A DNA stretch of 28,655 nucleotides from Spirogloea muscicola. Taxonomy: Eukaryota; Streptophyta; Zygnematophyceae; Spirogloeales; Spirogloeaceae. Shown piece after piece: positions 18,993 through 28,655 of this stretch (position 1 is the first letter of the stretch; the number at the start of each line of letters is the position of its first letter). The notes under the pieces are model-generated. The model saw nothing but the letters and a program-made list of their open reading frames with translations. It did no database searches and was not told where the DNA came from. The position numbers were made by a program, and so were the translations under genes. Location of the stretch: assembly GCA_009602725.1 (NCBI GenBank), contig WELB01000048.1:533003-561657 (forward strand). The letters run 5' to 3'.

Positions 18993-21900
18993 CATCACCA
19001 TCACGTCCGCCGCCACGACCTGCGCGTGGAACGACACGCGCATCAACATCATCGACACGCCCGGCCACGTGGACTTCACGCTGGAGGTGCGTGCAGTGTG
19101 CTGCCGCATAGGCTCCTCTCTCTGTCCCTTCGACTGTTTCCCATCTGCCTTCACCCTCAGTCCAGGGCCTTGACCTGGCCTCTGCCGGTGCGCCTCGGCT
19201 GGTGGTGCTGGCCGCCGGAAGCTGCTGCATGGTGCCGCCGTGCTGGTCGTCCTCCCGACGGCCTTTGCTCGCCTTGCTGCGCTTTCGGCGCATGCAGGTG
19301 GAGCGCGCTCTGCGCGTGCTGGACGGCGCCATCTGCCTTTTCGACTCGGTCGCAGGCGTGGAGCCGCAGTCGGAGACTGTGTGGCGGCAAGCCGACAAAT
19401 ACGGCGTGCCCCGCATCTGCTTTGTCAACAAGATGGACCGCCTTGGCGCCAACTTCTTCCGCACCCGCGACATGATCGTCAGCAACCTTGGCGCCAACCC
19501 GCTCGTTCTCCAGGTCCATGGCTGCCTGCCACAGCGTGTTACTGGCCTGCTCCAGCAGTTTTGAGTCCACTCTCACCCTGCATTGTCCTTCATATCTCCT
19601 ATCTCCCCGCTGCTTGCAGAGCCCTTGACTGTCAACTTGACAATCTCTTGCAACTTGCAGCTCCCGATAGGATCAGAGGACACGTTCCAGGGTGTGGTGG
19701 ACCTGGTGAAGATGAAGGCAATTGTGTGGAGCGGTGAGGAGCTCGGTGCAAAGTTCGAGTACAAGGACATTCCTGCTGATCTTGCGGTGCGCCTCTGGTT
19801 TTCGCTCCCCTCCCCATGTTGTTTGCCAGCGCACAGTGATCGTGACTGCGGCAGCGGGGATAGCCTTCAATGATGACGAGTTGTCAGCTTTGACAAATGG
19901 CGGCAAGGCGGGGGTTTGGTCTGCAGGACCAGGCGGCCGAGTACCGTGCCGCGCTGGTGGAGGCGGCGGTGGAGCTGGACGATGCAGCCATGGAGGCATT
20001 CTTAATGGAAGGCCAGGAACCCCCAGAGGCGGAGCTCAAGAAGCTCATCCGCAGTGGCACAATCGGCGCTCGCTTCGTGCCTGTGCTGTGTGGCTCGGCA
20101 TTCAAGAACAAGGGCGTGCAGCCCCTCCTGGATGCCGTTGTGGACTACCTTCCCTCGCCACTTGATGTTCCGCCAATGCAGGTTTGCAGCAGACCAATAT
20201 AGTCTTTCTTCAGATTAACTCGAGCCCGCTAATAATCTCGGCCAAAGCCGAGGCTGAGTTAGTGACCCTAATTCCTTGCTCTTGTCCCTAGCCCCTGGCT
20301 AAAAGTTGGTGGTACCAACAGCCAGTGGCGGTGTGCTCATGGCTGTGCAGCAGCTGACTTCAGCTGTGGGCCTGTTTTGTTGCGGGCGGCCAGGGTACAG
20401 ACATGGACGACGCCGAGAAGGTGGTGGAGAGGAAGCCGAGCGATGAGGAGCCCTTCTCGGGCCTGGCGTTCAAGATCATGACAGACCCGTTTGTGGGGTC
20501 GTTGACGTTTGTTCGTGTGTATTCGGGTGTGCTCACAGCCGGCACATACGTTCTTAACTCCAACAAGAACAAGAAGGAGCGCATTGGGCGCCTGCTCGAG
20601 ATGCATGCCAACTCGCGGGAGGACATCAAGGGCGCGCGTACGGGTGACATTGTTGCTGTCGCTGGCCTTAAGGACACAATCACTGGCGAGACTATTTGCG
20701 ACGCCGACTCGCCAGTGATCCTGGAGCGCATGGACTTCCCAGAGCCTGTCATCAAGGTGGCTATCGAGCCCAAGACGAAGGCGGACGTGGACCGCATGGC
20801 CAACGGGCTCATCAAGCTTGCGCAGGAGGACCCCTCGTTCCACTTCTCGCGCGACGAAGAAACCAACCAGACGGTCATTGAGGGCATGGGCGAGCTGCAC
20901 TTGGAGATCATCGTCGACCGCCTCAAGCGCGAGTTCAAGGTGCGCTGCAGCCGCCGCAAGCTCGGCCCGCGGCACGGCACCACCATTGTGGCAGCTCTCT
21001 CAATACTTGGTTCAGGCAACGCCATTCTGACTTCTTCTTATCAGTGGACGTTCCAATCTTGATGTAGGTCTTTCAACTTTCAGTCGGGTTCCCATGATGC
21101 ACAGTCACTTTCTAGCTCGGACATACAAATTCCTTCAATTGGCCCTTAAATCGCCAACTGGGGGTCCTTGCAGGTGGAGGCCAACGTGGGCGCACCGCAG
21201 GTGAATTACCGTGAGAGCATCTCAAAACAGGTCACCGTCAAGTACACGCATAAGAAACAGTCAGGCGGCCAGGGTCAGTTTGCGGAGGTGGAGATCCGCT
21301 TCGAGCCGCTTGAGGCTGGCAGCGGATACGAGTTCAAGTCCGAGATCAAGGGTGGTACAGTGCCCAAGGAATACGTTCCTGGCGTTGTTAAGGTCAGTCA
21401 GTTGCCCTCCTTCCCCAACAGTGGACCCTGACGCAACACCTGCTCGCGGTGCAGCAGAGGCGAAGGCAAGCTTGCAGAGTGGCATCAGGGCAGATGGAAC
21501 GGCCCTCAACTTATGCTCGATATGAATCATGTGTTACGCTTGTTATTGACAAACCCTTGGATGAGTGCTGGGCAGGGCTTGGAGGAGTGCATGTCGAATG
21601 GTGTGCTGGCGGGTTACCCAGTCGTGGACGTGCGCGCGACACTCACCGACGGATCGTACCACGAAGTGGACTCAAGCGTGCTTGCCTTCCAGCTGGCAGC
21701 GCGCGGCGCTTTCAAGGACGGCGTCTCCCGTGCCGGCCCTAAGCTCCTCGAGCCCATCATGAAGGTAAGCCTTTTCTGCCGGCTGTCTGCATCTGTAAGC
21801 TAGTTGTATAGGACAGTTTTGCAGTTTAAATTGGTTATAGATTGGTTTGGTGTTCAATTTTTGTCACCACCCAAGGTCCTTCACCTTAAACCCGTGGATA

Positions 21901-23013
21901 AATGTCGAAGCATTCCTCCCGGTGCAAGCTTAAACCAGGGTGGGGACGCACGGTTCAGGTGCTTGGTATGTGTAGGGTCAGTCCAGCTGTCACGGTGCTG
22001 TTTGAAATTCACATGCTAGCCACTCCGAGGAAGTAGGCAGTACAATGGTGCAAAGGAGAATCAAGTCGTGGACATATGGCAAAGACTAGTGAAATCAGCA
22101 CTCAGGGTGCAGGGTGCGAGCTTATAGAAGATTCAGATATCAGTCACTTGGTATGTTAGTGTCAAGATTGTTGTTGATGTTAATGTGCTGTCTTGGGTTT
22201 ACATGCTAGCCATTTGAGGTCGTAGACACAGGTTCTGCCATGAATAAATGTAGGAGCTGGCGAGCATCTTGCTGCCGTCCACAGTGCTTGCCAGGGCGTG
22301 TGGCTGGACTCTTGGGGCTTAAAGAAATGTGCACTTTCGTAATCTGCTTATAGTGCCTGAGACAGCTGAGACAGGCCTCTAAGTCTTCTGCCACCTCATC
22401 TTGGCCTCCAAGTCTGAGAGTTAGGGACTGGGACTCACAATTAGACTTCAGCATATCACCTCCATCTTGCGTTGTCTTATGGTGTTGAGGAGGCGAGTAT
22501 CAGCCGCTGACTGGGTGCAGTGGCGCAGGTGGAGGTAGTCACACCTGAGGACCACATGGGCGATGTGATTGGCGACCTCAATTCACGCCGTGGTCAAATT
22601 GAGAGCTTTGGCGACAAGCCCGGCGGCATGAAGGTGCTTGCAAGGCAGATTCTCTGAGTGCTGTGTGGTTGTCAGGGCTCGGTTTTGATGAGCGGCTATG
22701 TCATTGCTGTGCTCACAAGCATCATCATCATTTGCAGATCAGCCTGCCTAGGCGCGGAATTAGGACTCCCTTGTCACAGCCTAGGAGCTTAAGAATGGCG
22801 CTGACTGCCTGCATGCTGCATGCTGCGTTGTTGCCCCAGGTGGTGGACGGACTTGTGCCGCTGTCTGAGATGTTCAACTATGTGAGCAACCTGCGGGGCA
22901 TGACCAAGGGCCGCGCGCAGTACACGATGCAGCTTGCCAAATTTGACGTCGTGCCGCAGCACATTCAGACCCAAATTACTGCCAGCCGCTCTGCCAGCGC
23001 CACGGCTGCCTAG
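18554..23013 (+). CDS. Plastid translation elongation factor EF-G, complete, ten-exon model
   Basis: This bacterial-type GTPase drives ribosome translocation in the chloroplast. Core exons: about 18812-19086, 19298-19513, 19661-19786, 19927-20181, 20394-20939, 21174-21392, 21576-21764, 22529-22633, 22840-23013. Each is in phase with GT-AG borders, giving about 700 residues after the N-terminal leader. GTPase motifs are present: [27 protein letters not shown] and GSAFKN. Domain IV shows [11 protein letters not shown] and [11 protein letters not shown]; the end shows [17 protein letters not shown]. The sequence follows the land-plant chloroplast EF-G (SCO1 in Arabidopsis) almost throughout. The N-terminus is uncertain: an ATG at 18554 gives an Ala- and Arg-rich leader with ten Arg from CGG repeats, spliced from 18641 to 18812 in phase. 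A second ATG at 18763 ([14 protein letters not shown]) reads straight into the core. Plastid targeting is inferred from family and leader composition. Confidence 0.95.
18590..18619 (+). repeat. (CGG)10 microsatellite in the EF-G leader
   Basis: Ten perfect CGG triplets. In the frame of the ATG at 18554 they encode ten consecutive arginines in the presumed transit peptide; otherwise they lie in the 5' UTR. Confidence 0.9.
21962..22212. repeat. Diverged direct duplication inside EF-G intron 8
   Basis: CTTGGTATGT recurs at 21962 and 22147, and ACATGCTAGCCA at 22011 and 22201, with similar sequence between each pair. The period is about 185-190 bp. It lies wholly in the 764-nt intron 21765-22528, the longest intron of the gene. 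Confidence 0.7.
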
Positions 23014-23568
23014 GTACCTAACCACTTCATTGACAGTCCCACCACTTTTGCGGTGCCATACACACAATGTCCATGAGTTGAGTCCCCAGCCTGGGTGCCT
23101 GGGAAAAAACGCCGACATTGAGTGGATATGCCAGGTGGTTATCTGGGGCTGCTTTCAGTTTACCCATTTATGGCACCGCCAATTCTAGCGCCGCTGAGCT
23201 CTCAGCAGGCTTGGTGGTGCTGCCAGCAACACTCAGATGCTGTGACCCAGTAGGAGCAAGCATCCGGTAGATTGAAGATTGATGAGATTAACTATGTGTA
23301 GCCTAGGGTTTACTTTTAAGCATCTCCTTCACATATGCAGCAGTCATGAAAAGCGTCAGGCTCTCTAGCTACTCGCTAGCTGTGTGTGCTGGTGTGCCAA
23401 GCGATTGGAAGTTGAATGCTGCGCACAATTGCAGCACAACTGCGGTTACGCTCCCATGCTCTTCTGTGAAGGAGAGTGAGGTGCGCAGGAGCTTCCTCTT
23501 ACGTTTGTCGATGCTGGAAGTCGACATGCTATTCTTGTGCTGTATTATGGGTGAAGGGGTTTAAGAAG

Positions 23569-23610
23569 AAGAAGGGGTTTAACCTAAGGGGTTAAACTAA
23601 ACCCCTTCTT
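23569..23610. repeat. 13-bp perfect inverted repeat with a nested alternative hairpin
   Basis: The arms AAGAAGGGGTTTA (23569-23581) and TAAACCCCTTCTT (23598-23610) are perfect. A nested pair, GTTTAACC (23577-23584) and GGTTAAAC (23590-23597), forms an alternative 8-bp stem with a 5-nt loop. A further copy of GAAGGGGTTTAAG lies at 23553-23565. It is about 560 bp after the EF-G stop codon. Confidence 0.85.
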
Positions 23611-24389
23611 GTCGAGGAGCGGTATGGCACAGGAGCATTATGTCGCTTTGAATAAATGTGGACTGCAAGGAGGCACCTATCAAGGAATGTCTTAAGCCGG
23701 CAAGGCTAACCCGGGACTACAGAAACAAGCTGTCAGCAAGATGCTCTGAACATGCCCTAGCCGGTGGCATGCCTCAGCAAGGGCAAGTGCAACCGGTCGA
23801 GCTGATTTGCTTACTTTGACTTGGCATGCACGCTCCTTGCTGACAGTTGTTTTATGTATTTCTTCTCGTCTTTTGACAGCAACTGTTTTAACTTCTCCGG
23901 CTTTTCTCACAGCTATTTTCTTTCATAAGAGCCCGAGTTTGATTGGAGTGGATGTTGCAAGGTCGGTTGCAAGGTCAAGGGGATCCTCACGTGTGAGTTT
24001 GACTGATGCAGATAAGGACTGGCCATGGGTCCATTTAAACTAGTGGACACACCCAGGAATACCACCAGTAGTGGGCTTGATGTGGTGCCAACAATGCTGC
24101 ACAACGAGCACAGACGCCATTGATTGATGTCAGTCGGCTTGCTGCCTGAGACGTACCTCCGCCGGGCCTTTCACCTTGCACGGTTCCACAATATCAGTCA
24201 CTGATTACATGCCAGACATGACATGATGTGGCACCCATCGTAGCTCACACACCAGGGTGGCCGAGTATCCTTGCTCTGGAAGAGAATGCGCGCGGTGCGA
24301 ATGAGATGAAAGCGAGGCCCATGCAAGCCAATACATTGTTCAGACGAAAACTAGTGCAAAGAAATTGCGGGCTTGCCAACACATCCTAT

Positions 24390-24519
24390 GTCCACTTCTG
24401 GACCTGCTAGAGTGCGGCAGCAGCAGTGGCAGGAGGGATGGCGGGGGTGGGAAGGAGGATCGAAAGTGCCTAGGGGGCCTCTTCTACCTGTCCTGCGTCC
24501 ACTTCTGGAGCTGCTAGAG
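24390..24519. repeat. 23-bp direct repeat pair
   Basis: GTCCACTTCTGGACCTGCTA continues with GAG at 24390-24412. It recurs at 24497-24519 with one substitution (C to G). Confidence 0.8.
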
Positions 24520-24917
24520 GAGTGGAAAGAACTGTTGCAGCCACGTTTGGAGTGTCACGGAGCCCAAGAAGGGTGTGGAGTCAGGCCTACAGGGATGCGC
24601 GAGTGCTTCATGCTGTGAGCAAACGTAAGGAGGCCTATGATGTAATTAGATCAAAAGACCTACCGAGAAAGCCAAACCAACCCAAATAGAAGCACCATAA
24701 GAGTATTCTTTTATTACTAGTGGTTTCAGCCAACCGTGACGCATGATGCCGGAGCTATAAGGCAAGGCCAGAATTCTGGGCGCTGGGCAGTGCGCATCCA
24801 TGAGCACTGCCGCGTGACCCGGAAGCTCCCCCAGCTGCCGTCTCCTGGTGAATGGTCCACAGCAACTGAGACGCCGCCTGCCGCAGCAGCGCCCATGTCG
24901 CCGCACAGGGCTCGCTG

Positions 24918-24941
24918 CGGCGGCGGCGGCGGCGGCGGCGG
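24918..24941. repeat. (CGG)8 microsatellite
   Basis: Eight perfect CGG triplets sit at the start of a GC-rich segment that resembles the gene-start regions elsewhere in the window, although no gene follows. Confidence 0.85.
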
Positions 24942-25285
24942 ATGCGGTGCGTATGCGGCGGCGGCGTCGGCCAGCCAGCCAGCCTACCGACAGCCTCTGC
25001 CCGCTATTCCCTTACTCGCTGTTTGCTATTCCCGAAAGCGCTATTCTCGGGGGCGGCGGGTCCCGCCAGCCCGGCGTCGGGGCCGACGGAGAGGGGGCAT
25101 CGTCGGAGAGGCCCCCAGCCCGACGCACGTGCCCTGGCCGCCCCGACAGCCCCCGGGCCTTTTGGGATCGGCGGCCAATGGGAGTCTCGCCGTCCCCAGA
25201 TCGATCGATGCCCCTTTCGGAACATCGGCAGCGTCTCGCGCCGATGGGAACTGCTCGGAGCAGTGCCCGCCCCACCTGAGGACCA

Positions 25286-25480
25286 ATGCCGGGAGAGCCC
25301 TCGCTGCTGCCTCTGGCTCTGTCCAGGGGACCCACTTCCAGGACCCTAGCCTCTCTGATTTGCGGCTGCTTAGCAGGGGTTACTGAGTAATTTGTAGCTG
25401 CTTTCTTTCTTTGTGTGCTTTGGTTTCTTAGCGCTTCCTCTGGCTTCTTTGGAGGGGCTCACTTCCTTGCTTCCTTTGGA
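25286..25480 (+). mobile_element. 5'-truncated second copy of the LINE-like 3' end
   Basis: From 25286 the sequence follows 15887-16030 closely: GAGCCCTCGCTGCTGCCTCT, then GGCTCTG, then CAGGGGACCCACTTCCAGGA, then GCTGCTTAGCAGGG and TTACTGAGT, and a T-rich tail ending near 25443. In the first copy the match begins inside the ORF; here everything upstream is unrelated GC-rich DNA. A 5' truncation with a shared 3' end is what incomplete LINE insertion produces. At about 25450 a TCTTTGGAGGGGCTCACTTC word again resembles the stem-loop unit. Confidence 0.6.
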
Positions 25481-25715
25481 AGCTTGGAGATTTAATGAGC
25501 ACACACTCGCAGCAGTCATGGAGTGTATCTCCGTGCAATGACAAGCCGGCCCCCTCCTCGCACACGCGCGCCCGCCCGCCCCCGCCTGTGTTGATGGTCC
25601 CATAGGTAGCGCCATGGATCTCGCCATTACCTGCTTTTTGCACCTTCCACTCAGCCAGTGCTAACATTGGAACAGCCTGTCCTGCGTGGTGTTCGTTCAC
25701 CGATTTCTCCAGCCC
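25481..25715. other. Non-coding stretch between repeats
   Basis: It includes a CG-alternating and CCCGCC-rich segment at 25560-25590. I see no gene or RNA here. Confidence 0.4.
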
Positions 25716-25795
25716 TTGTCTTCTTTGGGCTGGAATCTCACAGCCCTCGCCACCCCTCCTTTCTCAGAGCTTCTTGCTGCTCGTTCTTTTGTGAC
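25716..25795 (+). repeat. Stem-loop repeat unit beyond the second LINE-like copy
   Basis: It reads CTTCTTTGGGCTGGAATCTC, then ACAGCCCTCGCCACCCCTCC and CAGAGCTTCTTGCTGCTCG. GGGCTG/CAGCCC arms are separated by 8 nt, in the same orientation as the 15-18 kb copies. Confidence 0.7.
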
Positions 25796-26090
25796 CATGC
25801 CTTATGCTCATGATCCCTGACTAACAACTCATCTGAAGTATAACCAACCAAGGTGGTCATGAGTACACTCCATCCAACGTAATTTGACTGCTTGAAGGTC
25901 GTGCAGATCTACTAAGCAAGAAACTGCCGACTTTTGCTACATTTCTCAAGTTCCCTCGAACTCAAGTTGCCTGATGCTTTGGCCTCTACGGAGAAGCGTT
26001 CTCTTCTTACTTGAGACAAAACAATGCTGGCCAATGACTGTCCTCTAAGGGCTGATTACAGAAAGTCTATCTATCACCATCAGACCGAAG
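25796..26090. other. 3' flank of the epimerase-like gene
   Basis: About 295 bp downstream (on the - strand) of the epimerase-like stop codon, so probably its 3' UTR and terminator region. No other feature is seen. Confidence 0.4.
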
Positions 26091-28508
26091 TCACACTGCT
26101 CCAGCTCTCCTTTTGGCCTCCTCTAGAAACTCAAAGAAGCTGCCATACTTGGGCTTCCAGCCAAGAGCAGCGCGTGTCTTGTCATTGCACATCCGTTTCC
26201 CAAGTGGCCCATCCGTGGCTGCGAGGAAGTCAAGCTTCACACATCAGATAACAGGCAGCACTCGAGAGCTTGTACGCCTCATTCTGCAAACAGGCCCACC
26301 ATCACATGCAAAATGGTCTCAGCCTGAGCCGGCAACTGACACCAAAAGTTACGGGCTCCTAAGAACCCCACCAGTGAAGCCTGTAAACGAGCCCTCAAAC
26401 AACCCGCTTCCGGTGGTTGCGTCCATCAGCTCTTGCCTGGTAATGACCACCACGGGGAGCTACCATTAGTACAATTTTGCACGCTGTTTTCAAGGATCAA
26501 CACTGGGTGAAGCAGGGAGTCGATTCACTGTTGAAACTCGGGCACCAATCAACAGTCAGCTGAACAGAGGGCTTGAGGATGCTTGTTAAAAATATTCAAT
26601 GGAGGGGCAGCTGCCCACATACATTATGCCACACTGAAGGGAGGCTCACCTTGATAGTGGGGTGTTGTCGCAGCTCATGAAGACCGTGCCCCTTGCATCG
26701 CTCCTGAGGATGGCAACGCATAGCGATGCTGCGTCCTGCTAGGAAGATACTAAATCAGCAGTACTATTTGCTGTGGCGATGCAGGCTAGGATAGTAGCTC
26801 ATCCATGTGAGAGCAGGTATAGTAAGCAAGCCCGGGAACTGACAGTGAGAATGGCAACTCTTGACGTACTGTGCAGCATCACCATCCCCAAAAATGGCCG
26901 AGCGTGTCACCTCATAATGGATGAGGTTGAGAAGGTGGTCGGGCCGTGAGTCCACTGACCCCTTCTTCAGCCAGAAGGTGTGCGGCCCACGCTCCAGAGT
27001 GTGCTCTGAGCAAGTCAAGGATGCAACACCTTACGATGCACTGACCTTCAAACGGTAATGACATCCCATGACAGAGCAGCCCATGATGCCAACGACCTTG
27101 CGAAGACTGTGCTGCGGATATGTATAGGCCGGCAAAGCGGACAACGTTGCCCCCCACCTTCAGCACCTCCTCCTCCGCCAGCAGCAGCCTGTCAAGGCGC
27201 GGCGTCATGCCCAGGGACGCCACAGGCGCATCCTGGAAAAGGCGGTCGCTGAACAATGTCAGCTTGGTATATGCAGAATGCCACACTAGCCTGGTACCAC
27301 AGGTACAGCGGGACAAGGTCGGACTAGGATGACAATGTGACTATGCTTCATCTATAAACTTAACCAAGCCATGACTCTTTGAGGCTCACCTCGTGGCAGG
27401 GGCCGTTATCAGCTCCGGTGTACAGGCCGCTGCTGGATGTGAAGAGGAGCGAGCCCGCTCCACTCCACCGCCCGATGGCAGCGCTGCAGGCTCAGAGCAA
27501 GGACCAAGCATTTAGTCCCAATGTTACCAGCAGATTGCATTATGTCACTGATCGCTGTGGGTGAAGGAACTGAGAACAGTAAGGAGCTGCTCGAGCAGTG
27601 TCGGGTCAGAAGCAATCCTCGCCGTATGCCGTGCATTACAATAGCTCAACCACGTTCTGGTGCAGTTTGCAAAACAATTATATCGTTATGATTTTAGCAG
27701 GACAAACAAATTGAGACTTCTGATGCTCATGCCTATCCCATGCTGGCTGACTCGTGCTCAGTCAAAATCCAATGACTTCTGCAGCCAGCACTGTCGTCAA
27801 CACGCACAATACAAGCGCAAAAGTCGAGCTGCAAAGTCAATCTAAGGTTGGTCCCAACTGGCAGATGATTCCAGCTGCCTTCCCATGACTTACCGCACTT
27901 CAGCTGGATAGTCATCGCTGCCTGAGGGCGGGGCGCAGAAGATGGCGTTGGGGAAGGCGATCGGGCGCGCCGCCAAGCACTCCTCGACGACCGGCAGGAC
28001 GCCCAGCGCGCGGAGCTCGTCGGGGCGGCCCGCCGTGCGGGTCTGGCCCACCGCACGGCTCTCCGGGTGGCTCTGCCGGCGCCCACAAAGCGAGTCTGAA
28101 ATAGGTGGCCTATACATGAACCCTGACCACAAACTCACCCCAAACTCTGAACCCAAACCTAAACCCTGATCTCTGAAGCTGCCGCAAAGGACTCGTACAC
28201 GCTAAACCATCATTCTGACGGTGATCCTGAACCTGGGCGCTCTACATGTGAAACCCTTATCCTCATTGGGACCTGAGCCTTGTGGACTCCATGAGTCTGG
28301 CTTGGCTCGTCGCTCCACGAGAAGGGACGCGAGCCCCCATTGCCACGACCTCGCGAGACGTGCTCACAAGGGCCGTGCCGCGCGACGGGCTCACCTGGAG
28401 CCACAGCTGGGCGACGAGCGAGCCGAGCACGCCGGCGCCGACGACCAGGAGGTCCTTGCCGCCGGCCTCGAAGCCGGCGAGCGTCCCGGCCGCCGTCGTC
28501 GCCGCCAT
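26091..28508 (-). CDS. NAD(P)-binding epimerase-like protein (YeeZ-like, extended SDR), eight exons
   Basis: A Rossmann-fold protein related to bacterial YeeZ and to uncharacterised plant NAD(P)-binding proteins; no reaction is established. Exons, in transcription order: 28508-28395, 28072-27894, 27483-27390, 27232-27097, 27005-26911, 26735-26650, 26436-26372, 26218-26091. All junctions are GT-AG and in phase, giving 298 residues. The dinucleotide-binding loop is at residues 20-31 (LLVVGAGVLGSL). Later landmarks are AFPNAIFCAPPSGSDDYP, WSGAGSLLFTSSSGLYTG, LGMTPRLDRLLLAEEEVLKV, NVVRFAGLY, VDSRPDHLLNLIHYEDAA, SCDNTPLSRQELMDA and GPLGKRMCNDKTRAALGW. The usual epimerase Y-x-x-x-K is not obvious after the SSSGLY segment. 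The start at 28508 has a fair context. If the protein is plastid-targeted, as in plants, a transit-peptide exon could lie beyond the right edge, since residues 1-18 are short for one. The junction 27097/27005 is the least certain. Confidence 0.88.
28110..28262. repeat. Degenerate AAACCCT-like (telomere-type) tract in epimerase-gene intron 1
   Basis: Words such as GAACCCTGA, CCCAAACTCTGAACCCAAAC, CTAAACCCTGA and AAACCCTTA recur in the intron 28073-28394. They look like a decayed plant-type telomere repeat, but never form perfect tandems. Confidence 0.5.
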
Positions 28509-28655
28509 GGCTGCAGAAAGCGGGCCGCTGACGCATTCTCAGCACGGAGACTCGAGCCCCAGCGCGTCGTCGGCTGCCAGGCCGCGGCCGGCACCGACGG
28601 CGTGGGCGTCGCCCAAGCCGCCGCCGACCTGAGCGCGCCGCGGCGGCGCTGGGAG
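28509..28655. promoter_or_regulatory. Upstream flank of the epimerase-like gene, cut by the window edge
   Basis: GC-rich sequence directly upstream of the start codon on the - strand. Open frames here are shadows of GC-rich DNA. A leader or an upstream exon may lie beyond the edge. Confidence 0.35.

Larger units (their letters stand above)
23014..25285. other. Gene-poor interval downstream of EF-G
   Basis: It begins with the EF-G 3' UTR. It holds the inverted repeat at 23569-23610, a 23-bp direct repeat (24390-24412 and 24497-24519, one mismatch), (CGG)8 at 24918-24941 and a GC-rich stretch at about 24890-25285. The open frames here are short, unrecognised, or translations of GC-rich repeats. 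Confidence 0.45.

Noticed and set aside
19157-19576. Long - strand frames opposite EF-G
   Set aside because: They are antisense shadows of GC-rich coding exons.
22206-22454. 82-codon - strand frame inside EF-G intron 8
   Set aside because: Reasonable composition, but no relatives known and it lies within an intron containing a duplication.
24255-24340. tRNA-like word GGTGGCCGAGTA
   Set aside because: It recalls the start of tRNA-Ser or tRNA-Leu, but no anticodon arm, T arm or closing acceptor stem follows.

Overview
This is nuclear DNA from a photosynthetic green eukaryote, most likely a streptophyte (a green alga or early plant); the species cannot be named from the sequence. The evidence is a plant-type sucrose-phosphate synthase split into 14 exons, a plastid-type elongation factor G, a plant-like cytosolic ribosomal protein S15 with a telo-box in its leader, short GT-AG introns of about 100-760 nt, and a GC-rich background full of (CGG)n/(GCC)n runs. 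It is one assembled scaffold, with a 334-base gap at 13959-14292 and a single N at 9501. || Layout, left to right. (1) 1-1782, + strand: 3' part of a JmjC-domain dioxygenase of the JMJD5/JMJ30 type. (2) 2467-8481, - strand: complete sucrose-phosphate synthase, convergent with the JmjC gene. (3) 9364-10235, + strand: cytosolic ribosomal protein S15 (uS19), divergent from SPS across an 882-bp shared promoter region. (4) 10948-13556, - strand: four-exon F-box protein with a leucine-rich C-terminal half. (5) 13557-18553: gene-poor block with the assembly gap, a G-box cluster, and a repeat landscape built around a LINE-like retrotransposon tail and a short stem-loop unit in many same-strand copies. 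(6) 18554-23013, + strand: complete chloroplast-type EF-G. (7) 23014-26090: gene-poor, with a strong inverted repeat and a second, 5'-truncated copy of the LINE-like 3' end. (8) 26091-28508, - strand: eight-exon NAD(P)-binding epimerase-like (YeeZ-like) protein. || The exon models of SPS, F-box, EF-G and epimerase were built by splice-site and phase matching; every internal junction keeps frame except in the first exon of EF-G. RPS15 is in phase apart from exon 1, where the donor is lost at the N. In the JmjC gene only the last four exons are firm. The genes do not form a pathway: they are single-copy-looking housekeeping and metabolic genes (sucrose synthesis, cytosolic and plastid translation, protein or histone hydroxylation, ubiquitin targeting). 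|| The most interesting material is the repeat block: a unit of about 60-80 bp with a conserved GGCTG...CAGCC stem, associated with a LINE-like C-terminal domain. Also notable are two GC-AG introns, an SPS without an evident light-regulatory serine motif, and recurrent promoter words.
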